Part shown: positions 51,232 to 59,861 of the stretch, one piece after another
Numbering within the stretch: the first letter of the stretch is position 1
How the letters are laid out: the number at the start of each line of letters is the position of its first letter
DNA from: Syntrophaceae bacterium
GTDB lineage: Bacteria > Desulfobacterota > Syntrophia > Syntrophales > UBA2192
DNA: 64,000 bases
Assembly (NCBI GenBank): GCA_013177795.1
Contig: JABLXY010000004.1
Location: 110,001 to 174,000, forward strand
Direction: 5' to 3'
Notes under the pieces: generated by a model
Told to the model about the DNA's origin: nothing
Seen by the model: the letters and a program-made list of their open reading frames with translations, nothing else
Databases searched by the model: none
Translations under genes and position numbers: made by a program

Positions 51232-52020
51232 ATGAACGAACAGAAGATCACCGTGGAGCGGCGGGGCCGCGTGCTCCTCATGGGGCTCAACCGGCCCGAC
51301 AAGATGAACGCCTTCGACGTGGAGATGTACCTGGAGCTTGCGGCGGCCCTGGGAGAGCTCGACCGCGACAGGGAGCTTCGCTGCGGGCTGCTCTTCGCCC
51401 ATGGGACGCATTTCACGGCGGGCCTCGACCTGCCGAAATGGGCGCCGTACTTCGGCGGGGCGAAATTCCCGGACCTGCCCGCCGGCGCCTGCGACCCCTT
51501 CGGCCTCGATGAGGCAAGGCAGGTCGGCAAGCCCATGGTCATGGCCGTCCAGGGGATCTGTTACACGATCGGCCTGGAGCTCTTGCTTGCCATGGACATC
51601 CGCGTGGCGGCGACGGATACGCGCTTCGGCCAGATCGAGGTCAAGCGGGGCATCTACCCCGTGGGCGGGGCCACGGTGCGCCTGCACCGCGAGATCGGCT
51701 GGGGAAACGCCATGCGCTACCTGCTCACGGGCGACGAGATCGGCGCGGCAGAGGCCCTGCGCCTGGGCCTCGTGCAGGAGACGGTCGAACCCGGTCGGCA
51801 GGTCGGCCGGGCCCTGGCGATCGCGGAGACCGTGGCCCGGCAGGCGCCCCTGGGCGTGCAGGCCTCGCTCAAATCGGCCAGGCGGGCCTGCGCTGAGGGA
51901 GACCGGGCGGCCATCGCGCGCCTGCTTCCGGATCTTGCGCCCATCATGAAAAGCGAGGACGCCGCCGAGGGGATCCGGTCCTTCATCGAGCGCAGGGAAG
52001 CCCTGTTCAAGGGACGGTGA
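51232..52020 (+). CDS. Enoyl-CoA hydratase/isomerase family protein (crotonase)
   Basis: A 262-residue crotonase-fold protein. The first oxyanion-hole segment reads FTAGLDLPKWAP and the second MAVQGICYTIGLELLLAMDIRVA, where the usual CGG glycines are changed (ICYTIG). The acid positions of hydratases (two Glu) are not clearly kept: VKRGIYPVGGATVR aligns with the region that normally carries one. It may therefore be an isomerase or hydrolase-like crotonase rather than a true hydratase. No partner beta-oxidation genes are adjacent. The ATG has a GGAGGGATGG site. Confidence 0.83.
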   Translation: MNEQKITVERRGRVLLMGLNRPDKMNAFDVEMYLELAAALGELDRDRELRCGLLFAHGTHFTAGLDLPKWAPYFGGAKFPDLPAGACDPFGLDEARQVGKPMVMAVQGICYTIGLELLLAMDIRVAATDTRFGQIEVKRGIYPVGGATVRLHREIGWGNAMRYLLTGDEIGAAEALRLGLVQETVEPGRQVGRALAIAETVARQAPLGVQASLKSARRACAEGDRAAIARLLPDLAPIMKSEDAAEGIRSFIERREALFKGR

Positions 52021-52148
52021 GGACTCGCACGGCCGCATCCATCGCCCCTACCGGCTTCATGCAGGCGCACGGCACCGACGCGAAAGGGCGACCCGACATG
52101 CCCGTCGGACCCTTCGAACAGGGCGGGCCGGTTGTCGCGTCGGGATCG

Positions 52149-52487
52149 CTAGTAACGCCTTCCGCCGCCGCCCGGCCTGCCGTAACCGCCCTGGCGGGGC
52201 CGGCTGTCCCGGCCGAAGCCGCCGCCCGAAGGACCGTCCTTCGGGGACTTCGCCTCGCTGACGACGATGACCTTGCCGTGGAGTTCCCCGCCGTTGAAGG
52301 ATTCGATGGCCTTTCGGGCGCCTTCCTCGGAGTCCATTTCCACGAAGCCAAAGCCCTTGTTCAGGCCCGTCATCCGGTCCTTGATCAGGCTCACCGAAAG
52401 GACGTTGCCGGCCTGGGAGAAATTGAAACGCAGGTCCTCCTCTGTCGCCTCGCTCGAGAGGTTTCCGACGTACAGTTTCTTGTTCAT
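52149..52487 (-). CDS. Single-RRM glycine-rich RNA-binding protein
   Basis: A 112-residue protein with one RNA recognition motif (about 1-82): RNP2 KLYVGNLS near the N-terminus and RNP1 KGFGFVEM in the middle. A short Gly/Arg/Ser-rich tail (about 88-112) follows. Bacterial and cyanobacterial Rbp proteins of this type bind RNA and are often cold- or stress-induced. The ATG has AAAGGAGA upstream. A terminator for the gene before it lies 75 bp upstream, so it has its own promoter in the short gap, not clearly identified. Confidence 0.92.
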   Translation of the reverse strand: MNKKLYVGNLSSEATEEDLRFNFSQAGNVLSVSLIKDRMTGLNKGFGFVEMDSEEGARKAIESFNGGELHGKVIVVSEAKSPKDGPSGGGFGRDSRPRQGGYGRPGGGGRRY

Positions 52488-52561
52488 GTCAATCTCCTTT
52501 GCCGGGGTCTTCCGCCAAGCGGCCCGTGCGCTACGGCCCGGATGAAAGCCGCGGGCGGGTA

Positions 52562-52595
52562 ACAAAAAGCCGCCACACTTTGAGAGTATGGCGGC
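52562..52595 (-). terminator. Intrinsic terminator on the minus strand
   Basis: On the minus strand an 11-bp stem (52595-52585 with 52579-52569, one G-T pair), 5-nt loop and a TTTTT run (52568-52564). It ends the secreted-protein gene at 52728 and insulates the RRM gene. Confidence 0.85.
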
Positions 52596-52727
52596 CAACC
52601 CCTACACGTCAAAATGCTGCTCTGCAAACAATCGCGCCCCGGCCCCTTCCTGAAGGCCGCCTTCGACGCAGCATCACGCTACTACAGCCCCTTCGGCAGG
52701 TCAAGATTTTATTTCCCGCGCGCAGGG

Positions 52728-53264
52728 TCACTTGACCGGGATGAACTTGTCGCCCGCCCTGATGCTCTTCACCCCCTGGCGGGGGACTTCCGCCATGGCC
52801 ATCGCCACCCTGTCCGTCACCGGCACCGAGGTCACCGTCTCAATGCCCTGGACCTCCAGGACCCCGTCCAGCAAGGTGACCTTCGTGATCGCCTTGCGGT
52901 TGTAGAATTTCACGTTGCGGGTGAAGACGACCAGGTTCTTCTTGAAGTCGACGGCGGGAACGCTCTCGCCCGGCTTGAAGGACTTCCATATCTCGGCGAA
53001 GGCCGCCTTGTCCCCGATGTACCCCGCCGGGGTCTTCTGCTGGCCCCGGGGCAGCTTCTTCAGCGCACTGACCGGGAAATCGCCGTCCCATTTCTTCACG
53101 ATCGACACGGTCGCCGGCAGTGCACCGGCCGGGGCCGTCTTCGTCTCGCCCCTGCTCTTGGGGGGCGACGGCTCCTTCGCCGCGGCCTGCGGGCCCGGCA
53201 TGCCGGCCAGGAAAGCGGAGACCACCAGAGCAACCCCCCTGCGCACCACGGCCTGCATGTTCAT
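52728..53264 (-). CDS. Exported protein, possibly PrcB_C-like
   Basis: A 178-residue protein with a signal peptide (hydrophobic core about 9-24, cleavage near AAAKE). A Lys/Pro/Ser linker to about residue 48 precedes a small alpha/beta domain with IVKKWDGDFP, FAEIWKSFKPGE, NLVVFTRNVKFYN and a closing IRAGDKFIPV. The order of LVVF strand and short hairpins recalls the PrcB C-terminal domain, but the match is loose. Function unknown. A GGAGGGGACG site precedes the start. Confidence 0.65.
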   Translation of the reverse strand: MNMQAVVRRGVALVVSAFLAGMPGPQAAAKEPSPPKSRGETKTAPAGALPATVSIVKKWDGDFPVSALKKLPRGQQKTPAGYIGDKAAFAEIWKSFKPGESVPAVDFKKNLVVFTRNVKFYNRKAITKVTLLDGVLEVQGIETVTSVPVTDRVAMAMAEVPRQGVKSIRAGDKFIPVK

Positions 53265-53359
53265 CGTCCCCTCCTTGATCGGGTTTCATGCGGCCCCATG
53301 GTAAACCACCTCGCCGGCCGATTCAAGGAGCGACTTCCGGGGCGCCGCACAGATATCGC

Positions 53360-53388
53360 TTGTCGCCGGGCAGCGGGTCCCCTATACT
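53360..53388 (+). promoter_or_regulatory. Sigma70-like promoter for the amino-acid permease
   Basis: TTGTCG (53360-53365), 17-nt spacer, TATACT (53383-53388), 43 bp before the GTG start at 53432. Confidence 0.65.
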
Positions 53389-53431
53389 TCGCGGGAATCG
53401 GTCGTTGGAACGAGACCGGCAGGAGCGCAAC

Positions 53432-54709
53432 GTGTCATCGCAGAGGAGTCTGGGCCTCACAAGCGCCACGGCGCTCGTGGTGGCCAACATGATCGGCGCA
53501 GGCGTGTTCACCACAAGCGGTTTTTTGCTCGCGGACCTCGGATCGCCGCTCTACGTCCTGCTCGCGTGGGCCGCGGGGGGGGTGCAGGCCGTTCTCGGGG
53601 CTCTTTGTTACGGGGCACTCGCGCGGCGCATCCCCGAGTCGGGCGGGGAGTACCGGTTTCTCTCCCGCGCCCTGCACCCTGCGGCGGGGTACGTGGCGGG
53701 TTGGCTCTCGCTGCTCGTCGGTTTTTCGGCCCCGCTCGCGGCGGCGGCCTTCGCCTTCGGGACCTACGCGAAGCCCTGGCTCGGGGGTCTCTCCCCGGCG
53801 GCGGCGGGTTCGATCCTGATTGCCGTCTTCGTTGCCGTGCACGCCTACGAGGTCCGCCGGGGCGCCCTGGTGCAAAACTGGGCGGTCCTGCTCAAGGTCG
53901 CCCTGATCGCCGCCTTTGTCGCCTTTGTCTTTTCAGTGGGCGAAGCGCCGCCCGCCGAGCCCAGGCAACCCTTCCCCCTCGCAGCCTTCGGGGTTTCGCT
54001 GATCTGGATCTCCTTCAGCTACTCCGGCTGGAACGCCGCCGTCTACGTGGCGGGCGAGATCCGGGACCCGGAGCGCACGGTCCCGCGGGCGCTGCTCCTC
54101 GGTACGGCGCTGGTCACCGTCCTTTACCTGGCCCTCAACGCCGCGTTCGTCCTGGCAGCACCGGCCGCCGAGCTGGCCGGCAAGCTCGACGTGGGTCGCA
54201 TCGCCGCGCGGGCCGTGGGCGGAGCCGTCCTGGAGGAAGCCGTGGCGGGGCTCATCGCGCTCGTGCTCGTCAGCAGCGTCTCGTCTCTCGTCATGGCCGG
54301 GCCTCGGGTCTGCGCGCAGATGGCCGCCGACGGCTACCTTCCGCGGCAGCTTGCCGTCGCGGAGGGCCCCCCGAGGGCCGCGATCGCCGCCCAGGCGGGC
54401 CTTGCCCTTTTCTTTCTGTGGAGCGCGACCTTCGAAGCGCTCCTGACCTGGATCGGCTTCACCCTGAGCCTGTGCACGGGCGCCGCCGTGGCAGCCCTCA
54501 TTGTCCTGAGAAAGCGGGAGGGGGAAACCGTGGTTGTGCCCGGCTGGCCGGTCGTCCCGTGGCTCTTCCTCGCCGGGGTTGCGGCGATGACGGCCTTCAC
54601 CGTCGTACAGAGGCCGCTGGAAGGCGTTGTCGGGCTGGCAACGGTCGCCGCAGGGCTTGCGGCGTGGAGGGCCCAAGAGAAGAAGAAGAAAAGACAGGCG
54701 GGAAGGTAA
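53432..54709 (+). CDS. APC-superfamily amino-acid permease
   Basis: A 425-residue inner-membrane transporter with about 12 helices. Helix 1 carries VVANMIGAGVFTTSGF, the glycine break that binds the substrate backbone. Helix 2-3 has PESGGEYRFLSRAL, and helix 6 has FSYSGWNAAVYVAGEIRDPERTVPRA. This is the APC family; cationic or neutral amino acids are both possible. The GTG start has AGGAG upstream and the promoter at 53360-53388 rules out the longer upstream frame. It is followed after 4 nt by the Tat-signal methyltransferase, a notable pairing. Confidence 0.86.
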   Translation: MSSQRSLGLTSATALVVANMIGAGVFTTSGFLLADLGSPLYVLLAWAAGGVQAVLGALCYGALARRIPESGGEYRFLSRALHPAAGYVAGWLSLLVGFSAPLAAAAFAFGTYAKPWLGGLSPAAAGSILIAVFVAVHAYEVRRGALVQNWAVLLKVALIAAFVAFVFSVGEAPPAEPRQPFPLAAFGVSLIWISFSYSGWNAAVYVAGEIRDPERTVPRALLLGTALVTVLYLALNAAFVLAAPAAELAGKLDVGRIAARAVGGAVLEEAVAGLIALVLVSSVSSLVMAGPRVCAQMAADGYLPRQLAVAEGPPRAAIAAQAGLALFFLWSATFEALLTWIGFTLSLCTGAAVAALIVLRKREGETVVVPGWPVVPWLFLAGVAAMTAFTVVQRPLEGVVGLATVAAGLAAWRAQEKKKKRQAGR

Positions 54710-54713
54710 ACCT

Positions 54714-55412
54714 ATGTATTCAAACAATTTTCTGAGTCGAAGGGAGTTCTGCACGGCGGCAGCGGCGGGCCTTATTGCCGCGGGGGCATTCGCGTCTTCC
54801 GCGACGGGGCAGGCCACAGAGACTGCAAGCCCGATGCCCCGGGCTGACGCGGCACGGATCCACAAGGTCCTGGACGCCATGGAATCCAAGATTGGCCACT
54901 ACTGGAGCGTACCCCGCAAGGACGGCGAGTTCCTGAGCCTGATGGTGAAGGCGACCCGCGCGACCCGCATCCTCGAGGTGGGGACATCGCAGGGGTACTC
55001 GGCCATCTGGATGGCCCTCGGCCTCCAGGAGACGGGCGGAAGGCTGACGACGATCGAGATCGACAGGGGGCGTCATGCCATCGCGCAGAGAAATGTCAGG
55101 GAGGCAGGTCTCGCCGGACGGATCTTGCTGATCCGGGGGGACGCCCACACGGAGATCCCGAGGCTGGCAGGCCCCTTCGATTTCGTGTTCTTCGATGCCG
55201 ACAAGGACGGTCAGGTGGACTACTTCCAAAAGCTCCACCCGGCGAAGCTCGCTCCCGGAGCGATCATTGCCGTGCACAACGCCGTCTCCGCCGCCGGGGA
55301 CCTGAAGGAGTACACGGAGATGATCCGCAGGCACCCCGAGTTCGACACGGTGATCGTCAGCGCGACGACGGGCGACGGCATGTGCCTGAGCTACCGTCAC
55401 CGGGCGGCGTAA
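54714..55412 (+). CDS. O-methyltransferase-fold protein with a Tat-type signal
   Basis: A 232-residue class I methyltransferase of the COMT/YrrM type: motif I ILEVGTSQGYSA, acidic motif II TIEIDR, the metal-binding DADKD, and IAVHNAV where catechol methyltransferases have DN. Unexpectedly, the first 35 residues form a twin-arginine signal, SRREF at 8-12 followed by an Ala/Gly-rich helix and ATGQA. Export would place a SAM enzyme outside the cytoplasm, where SAM is not expected. It may be a repurposed fold, or the signal may be vestigial. It is 4 nt after the permease. Confidence 0.78.
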   Translation: MYSNNFLSRREFCTAAAAGLIAAGAFASSATGQATETASPMPRADAARIHKVLDAMESKIGHYWSVPRKDGEFLSLMVKATRATRILEVGTSQGYSAIWMALGLQETGGRLTTIEIDRGRHAIAQRNVREAGLAGRILLIRGDAHTEIPRLAGPFDFVFFDADKDGQVDYFQKLHPAKLAPGAIIAVHNAVSAAGDLKEYTEMIRRHPEFDTVIVSATTGDGMCLSYRHRAA

Positions 55413-55466
55413 TGTCCGGGACCCAAGAAAAAAGTCCTGTTTCCCCTTCAGGTATTCCTTTTTTTC

Positions 55467-55483
55467 CGATAGCCTCTATCGGG
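55467..55483. other. Perfect hairpin after a T run
   Basis: CCGATAG (55467-55473) and CTATCGG (55477-55483) form a 7-bp stem with a 3-nt loop, preceded by seven T residues. It is at the convergent junction of the methyltransferase and the DUF5658-like gene. The T run precedes the stem on the plus strand, so it is not a standard terminator. Confidence 0.4.
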
Positions 55484-55572
55484 TCATGAAGACGCCGGGG
55501 TTCTCTGCAGCCCTCAGGGCCGACGGGGGACATCCGCGGCTGTCGCGGCCGGGTTGCGGTGAGCCCGGCCGG

Positions 55573-55917
55573 TCAGCGCCCGAGGGGACCGTTGGCAAGC
55601 AGGTGAATCTGCCAGGAGATGACGCCCGCGAAGAGCAGGGCCGTGCCGGCAAGGATGGCCCGGAAGAGCCGGAAGCGGCTGTAGAGGCATATCAGGACGA
55701 GCAGGGAAGAGACGGCGGCGACCTTCCAGACCCAGAACCGGTCGCCGTAGACGTCGATGGCCGCCCGGACGACGGGGTTGCACTCGGCACCCCCCGCGGC
55801 GAGGATCAGCTGCGTGAAAATGACATCGAGGATGTTCAGCCCGGCCACGAGGACCACGAGCGAAGCGAGCCCCACGCCGTACTCGAACTGGTGCAGATCT
55901 GCCCTGGATGCCTTCAT
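55573..55917 (-). CDS. DUF5658-like small membrane protein
   Basis: A 114-residue inner-membrane protein with about three helices. LNILDVIFTQLILAAGGAECNP is typical of the DUF5658 pattern (a D-x2-T motif followed by E-x-NP). No activity is known for the family. The ATG at 55917 has GAGGG 6 nt upstream and is preferred to a TTG 21 nt earlier. Divergent from the flavoprotein operon. Confidence 0.72.
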   Translation of the reverse strand: MKASRADLHQFEYGVGLASLVVLVAGLNILDVIFTQLILAAGGAECNPVVRAAIDVYGDRFWVWKVAAVSSLLVLICLYSRFRLFRAILAGTALLFAGVISWQIHLLANGPLGR

Positions 55918-55999
55918 CAGTCGCCCTCGGTAGTTCAATCGGGCGATCCGCGTCCTGACCTTAGCCCTTTTTCGCGGGGCCGCCGTCCGGCACTTTCCA

Positions 56000-56028
56000 T
56001 TTACAAGTCACGAAGGAACGGGTAGGAT
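56000..56028 (+). promoter_or_regulatory. Promoter of the flavoprotein-permease operon
   Basis: TTTACA (56000-56005), 17-nt spacer, TAGGAT (56023-56028). The predicted start near 56035 excludes an upstream ATG at 56027 and supports the ATG at 56057. Confidence 0.65.
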
Positions 56029-56056
56029 GCATCAATTGCGCCCGGGAGAGAATTCC

Positions 56057-57337
56057 ATGCGTATCGTCGTCATCGGGGCCGGCTGGGCCGGATGCGCCGC
56101 CGCCCTGTCCGCCAGAAAGCAGGGGGCCGAGGTCACCCTCGTCGAGCGCACGGACATGCTCCTGGGCACGGGGCTCGTCGGCGGGATCATGCGCAACAAC
56201 GGCCGCCTCACCGCCGCCGAGGAGATGCTCGCCATGGGCGGGGGCGAGCTCTTCGAGCTCACCGAAGCCAACTCCCTGCACCGCGACATCGAGTTTCCCG
56301 GACACCCCCACGCTTCCCTGTACAACGTGGCCACCATGGAGCCCCTCGTGCGGGCCTTCCTCGAGTCCAGGGGCATCGAGATCCGGCTCGCGACCCGCAT
56401 CAACGACGTGGAGATGCAGGACGGCTTCATCACGGCCGTCCACGGCAAGGAGGGCGAAGAGACGGTCAGTTTCACGGCGGGGGCCTACGTTGACGCGACG
56501 GGCACGGCGGGCCCCCCCGGCCAGTGCGCGAAGCACGGGAACGGCTGCGTGCTCTGCGTGCTGCGCTGCCCGGCCTTCGGGGGACGGGTGAGCGTCACGG
56601 CCCTCTGCGGCGTGCGGGAGCTCGTCGGCATGAAGGGGGGCCGGGTGGGCGCCATGAGCGGCTCCTGCAAGCTCCTGAAGGAATCCCTGTCGCGGGACCT
56701 CGTCTCAGAGCTAAACCGCAGGGGGGTCGTCGTCGTCCCCCTTCCGCAGTCCCTGCAGAGGGAAGTCCAGAGCTCGATCAAGGCATGCCAGCAGTACGCC
56801 ATCCCCGAATTCCAGGCAAACCTCGTCCTTCTGGACACGGGCCATGCCAAGCTCATGGTCCCCTTCTTCCCGCTCAAGGCGCTACGGAAAATCGGGGGTT
56901 TCGAAAACGCCCGCTACGAGGACCCCTATGCCGGGGGTCTGGGCAACTCCATCCGCTTCGTGGGCATGTCGCCGCGCGACGACGGCCTCAGGGTGCAGGG
57001 GGTGGGGAATCTCTTCTGCGCAGGCGAGAAGGCGGGCCTGCTCGTGGGCCACACGGAGGCGATCGTCACGGGGACGCTGGCGGGCTACAATGCCGTCAGG
57101 CACCTGCGCGGCGAGAAGCCGCTGATCCTGCCACGCTCTCTTGCCGCGGGCGACGTCATCGGCTTCGTGCGGGAGCAGATGGCCACCGAGGAAGGCCTGG
57201 GGTGCAAGTTCACCTTCTCGGGGTCGGTGTACTTCGAGAGAATGAAGGCGACGAATCTATACTCGACCGATCGGGAGTCCATCCGCAGGAGGGTGGAGCG
57301 AGCGGGCCTGCTGAACGCTTTCAACGGAGGGAACTGA
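56057..57337 (+). CDS. GidA-like FAD-dependent oxidoreductase with a four-Cys motif
   Basis: A 426-residue flavoenzyme. The FAD-binding motif is GAGWAGCAAA near the N-terminus with an acidic LVERT strand end. FCAGEKAGLLVGHTEAIVTGTLAGYNA near residue 340 is the second FAD contact and closely resembles TrmFO/GidA. An insertion at about 155-170 carries CAKHGNGCVLCVLRC, four cysteines suited to an iron-sulfur cluster or disulfides. It is 1 nt from the downstream permease gene and shares its promoter. It is not a standard tRNA-modifying enzyme because the length and insertion differ. Substrate unknown. Confidence 0.8.
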   Translation: MRIVVIGAGWAGCAAALSARKQGAEVTLVERTDMLLGTGLVGGIMRNNGRLTAAEEMLAMGGGELFELTEANSLHRDIEFPGHPHASLYNVATMEPLVRAFLESRGIEIRLATRINDVEMQDGFITAVHGKEGEETVSFTAGAYVDATGTAGPPGQCAKHGNGCVLCVLRCPAFGGRVSVTALCGVRELVGMKGGRVGAMSGSCKLLKESLSRDLVSELNRRGVVVVPLPQSLQREVQSSIKACQQYAIPEFQANLVLLDTGHAKLMVPFFPLKALRKIGGFENARYEDPYAGGLGNSIRFVGMSPRDDGLRVQGVGNLFCAGEKAGLLVGHTEAIVTGTLAGYNAVRHLRGEKPLILPRSLAAGDVIGFVREQMATEEGLGCKFTFSGSVYFERMKATNLYSTDRESIRRRVERAGLLNAFNGGN

Positions 57338-57338
57338 C

Positions 57339-58730
57339 GTGGAACTGACTCTCGCGCACTGGGTTTACGCGTTTTTCGTCGTGGCCGTGCTCGTCACCAT
57401 GGCGATGCGGAAGGAGACGCCGATCGTCTGCATCGTGGCCTCGTTCGTCTTGGCCTGGGTCGTCACGGGCAGCTTCGTCAGGGCCGTGCAGGCCGTCTTC
57501 AACTCGTTGACCGTCGCCTTTTCCGAACTCCTGGGGATCATCGCCATCATCTCGATCATCGTGGCCATGGCGAGAATGCTCGAGGAAACGGGACTGGCCG
57601 AAATGATGTTCCGGCCGGTGCAGAGGATGCTCGTCTCGCCCGAGGTGGCGTTCTGGGTCATGGGGGTCGTCATCATGCTCGTGGCCTGGGTCATCTGGCC
57701 CTCGCCGGCCATCGCGCTCGTGGGGGCCCTGCTGCTGCCGGCGGCCATCAAGGCGGGGCTCTCCCCCATCAACGCCGCCATGGCCATCAGCATGTTCGGC
57801 TACGGCTGCGCGCTGACGACAGATTTCGTCATCCAGGGCGCCCCGGGGATCACCGCCAAAGCGGCCGGGGTCAGCGTCGATGCCGTCATGTGGAAGAGCG
57901 CCCCCATGCTCGTCGTCTGGGCGGCCATCGCCCTGCCGCTTTCCTTCCGTTCCGTGAAGAAGGACATCCGGGCCAATGCCGGCAAGCCCATCGAATGGGC
58001 CCCCTTCGAGGCCTCCGCCGAGGCCCTGAAAGAAAGAGAGAAGTGGACCGCCGCCACCCCGGGGTTCAGGAGGATCGCCCTTCCCGTCATCGCCGTCCTG
58101 TTCGCCCTCGATGTCGTGGGCATGATGGTGCTCAAGCTGCGGGGAGGGGACGCGACGGCCCTGCTGGGCGGGACCGTCGGGATCGTGATGGTCTTCGTCG
58201 CCATAGGCGGTTACGGCAGGGAGGGGTTCGCGAAGCTCACCGAGCACACCCGGGCAGGGTTCCAGTTCGGCATCCGGATCTTCGCCCCGGTGCTGCTGAT
58301 CGCGGCATTCTTCTTCATGGGCTCTCCGGGAACGGCCAAGGCGATCTTCGGCGACGGGGCGAAGGGCCTGCTGTTCGACCTGGGACAGGCCCTGGCCAAT
58401 ACCGTCCCGCTGAGCGCCCTGCCGATCGCCTTCATCCAGGCCGTGGTCGGCGGGATCACGGGACTTGACGGTTCCGGGTTCTCGGGGCTTCCCCTTGTGG
58501 GCACCCTCGCCCAGGCCCTGGGAGGCCCCACGAAGCTCGACGTTGCCACCCTGGGGGCGCTGGGACAGTTCTTCGCCGTGGCCGTGGGCGGCGGGACGAT
58601 CATCCCCTGGGCCGTGATCCCGGCGGCAGCCATCACGGGCACGGACCCCGTCGAGATCGCCCGGCGCAACCTGTGGCCTGCAATGGCCGGTTTCGTCGGC
58701 GTTGTCATCGTGGCCATCTTCATGCTGTAA
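57339..58730 (+). CDS. Polytopic permease, ion-transporter-superfamily-like
   Basis: A 463-residue inner-membrane protein with about 11-12 helices. Helix pairs with SPINAAMAISMFGYG and a VGGITGLDGSGFSGLP hairpin-like turn resemble the re-entrant loops of IT-superfamily (GntP/DcuC/CitT-type) carriers. It starts with GTG one nucleotide after the flavoenzyme stop, so both are translated together. The pair probably imports and oxidises, or exports, one organic acid. No substrate is visible from the sequence. Confidence 0.75.
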   Translation: MELTLAHWVYAFFVVAVLVTMAMRKETPIVCIVASFVLAWVVTGSFVRAVQAVFNSLTVAFSELLGIIAIISIIVAMARMLEETGLAEMMFRPVQRMLVSPEVAFWVMGVVIMLVAWVIWPSPAIALVGALLLPAAIKAGLSPINAAMAISMFGYGCALTTDFVIQGAPGITAKAAGVSVDAVMWKSAPMLVVWAAIALPLSFRSVKKDIRANAGKPIEWAPFEASAEALKEREKWTAATPGFRRIALPVIAVLFALDVVGMMVLKLRGGDATALLGGTVGIVMVFVAIGGYGREGFAKLTEHTRAGFQFGIRIFAPVLLIAAFFFMGSPGTAKAIFGDGAKGLLFDLGQALANTVPLSALPIAFIQAVVGGITGLDGSGFSGLPLVGTLAQALGGPTKLDVATLGALGQFFAVAVGGGTIIPWAVIPAAAITGTDPVEIARRNLWPAMAGFVGVVIVAIFML

Positions 58731-58830
58731 ACCCGGAACGTTTCCATCCGCCGGACGGTCTCGGCACGACAGACCGACGGAACGAACAAGGCGGGGGCCA
58801 GGGAGTGCGAGACAATTCCTTATCGACGTG

Positions 58831-58861
58831 AGCGGCGGCGCCGGACGGGCCGCCGCTTTTT
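58831..58861 (+). terminator. Intrinsic terminator of the flavoprotein-permease operon
   Basis: A 9-bp GC stem (58831-58839 with 58849-58857), 9-nt loop and TTTTT, 101 bp after the permease. Confidence 0.85.
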
Positions 58862-58863
58862 CG

Positions 58864-59796
58864 TCATGCCGACTCCGCGGCCCGTCGGGCCTGCCAGCGG
58901 GACTTGAGGAAGAAGTAGCCGACGATGAAAAACGTCGTCACGGGGGCGAGCCACTCCGGGATGTGCATCCGGAACCCATGGGCGATCATCACACAGCCCA
59001 GGACGAAGACGGAGTACATCGCGCCGTTCTTGAGATAGACGTATTTCTTGATCCGATCGACGCCGTAGACGGTGAGCTGCCGGACGACGACGGCGCCGAT
59101 TCCGTTGCCGAGCAGGATGAGGGGAACCGACAGGGTGAAGGCGAAGGCCCCGACGACGCCGTCGATGGAAAAGGTCAGGTCGATGACCTCGAGGTAGAGG
59201 ATCTTCCCGATGTCGGACATGTGGGCCTCGCCGGAGAGAACGCGTGCCTCCTGCTCCTCGGCGTAGCGCTTGAAGCCGTGGGTGATGAAGAAGGCCGTCG
59301 AGCCCACGACGGCACCGAAGGCGAGCATGGGGCTGTCCTTGAGGGCAAACCAGACGATGACGGTGAGGGCGACGGAGACGACGGCGTAGAACCAGGCCCC
59401 CTGGCGGGCGAAGATGCGTTCCACGGGGAGACCGATCTTCTTGGGCTCGAGGAAGATCCAGTGGCAGAAGAGGAAGACGAAGAAGACCCCGCCGCCCATG
59501 AGAAGCACGGGGGCGCTGTCCTGAATGGCCCTGAGCGCGGCCGGGTCGCCTGTGAGGCTGGCCGTGAAGGCATCCCACGGCCCGAGCCCAGGGGTCATAA
59601 CCCAGACGATGAGCCAGGGCAGGACTCCCCGAACGACAAAGACGGCAATGAAGACGCCCCAGGTGAGAAACCACCGACGCGCCCAGGGCTGCATGCCCTG
59701 CAGAACCTCGGCATTGATGATGGCGTTGTCGATGCTGGTGATCGACTCGAACAGGGAAAGCCCCAAGACGATGAGGATGGCGGTGGGAATGTCCAT
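58864..59796 (-). CDS. TerC-superfamily DUF475 membrane protein
   Basis: A 310-residue inner-membrane protein with eight or nine helices. The signature SLFESITSIDNAIINAE near the N-terminus and its repeat LEVIDLTFSIDGVVGAFAFT in the second half are the paired acidic metal-site motifs of the TerC superfamily, linked to Mn or tellurite handling and metalation of exported proteins. The DUF475 branch is recognised by length and the EPKKI loop. It has its own promoter with a 30-nt leader. Confidence 0.87.
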   Translation of the reverse strand: MDIPTAILIVLGLSLFESITSIDNAIINAEVLQGMQPWARRWFLTWGVFIAVFVVRGVLPWLIVWVMTPGLGPWDAFTASLTGDPAALRAIQDSAPVLLMGGGVFFVFLFCHWIFLEPKKIGLPVERIFARQGAWFYAVVSVALTVIVWFALKDSPMLAFGAVVGSTAFFITHGFKRYAEEQEARVLSGEAHMSDIGKILYLEVIDLTFSIDGVVGAFAFTLSVPLILLGNGIGAVVVRQLTVYGVDRIKKYVYLKNGAMYSVFVLGCVMIAHGFRMHIPEWLAPVTTFFIVGYFFLKSRWQARRAAESA

Positions 59797-59832
59797 GACG
59801 CGCTACCCTGGGTCAGTCGTTGAAACGCCGTT

Positions 59833-59861
59833 AGAATAGGGGGCCGCGCCTGCACCGTCAA
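59833..59861 (-). promoter_or_regulatory. Promoter for the TerC/DUF475 gene
   Basis: On the minus strand TTGACG (59861-59856), 17-nt spacer, TATTCT (59838-59833), about 30 nt before the ATG. Confidence 0.7.

Noticed and set aside
55486-56025. Plus-strand frame of 179 codons after the hairpin at 55467
   Set aside because: It runs antisense through the DUF5658-like gene, whose membrane helices and ribosome site are convincing. The plus product is a Glu/Asp/Arg/Pro low-complexity chain.
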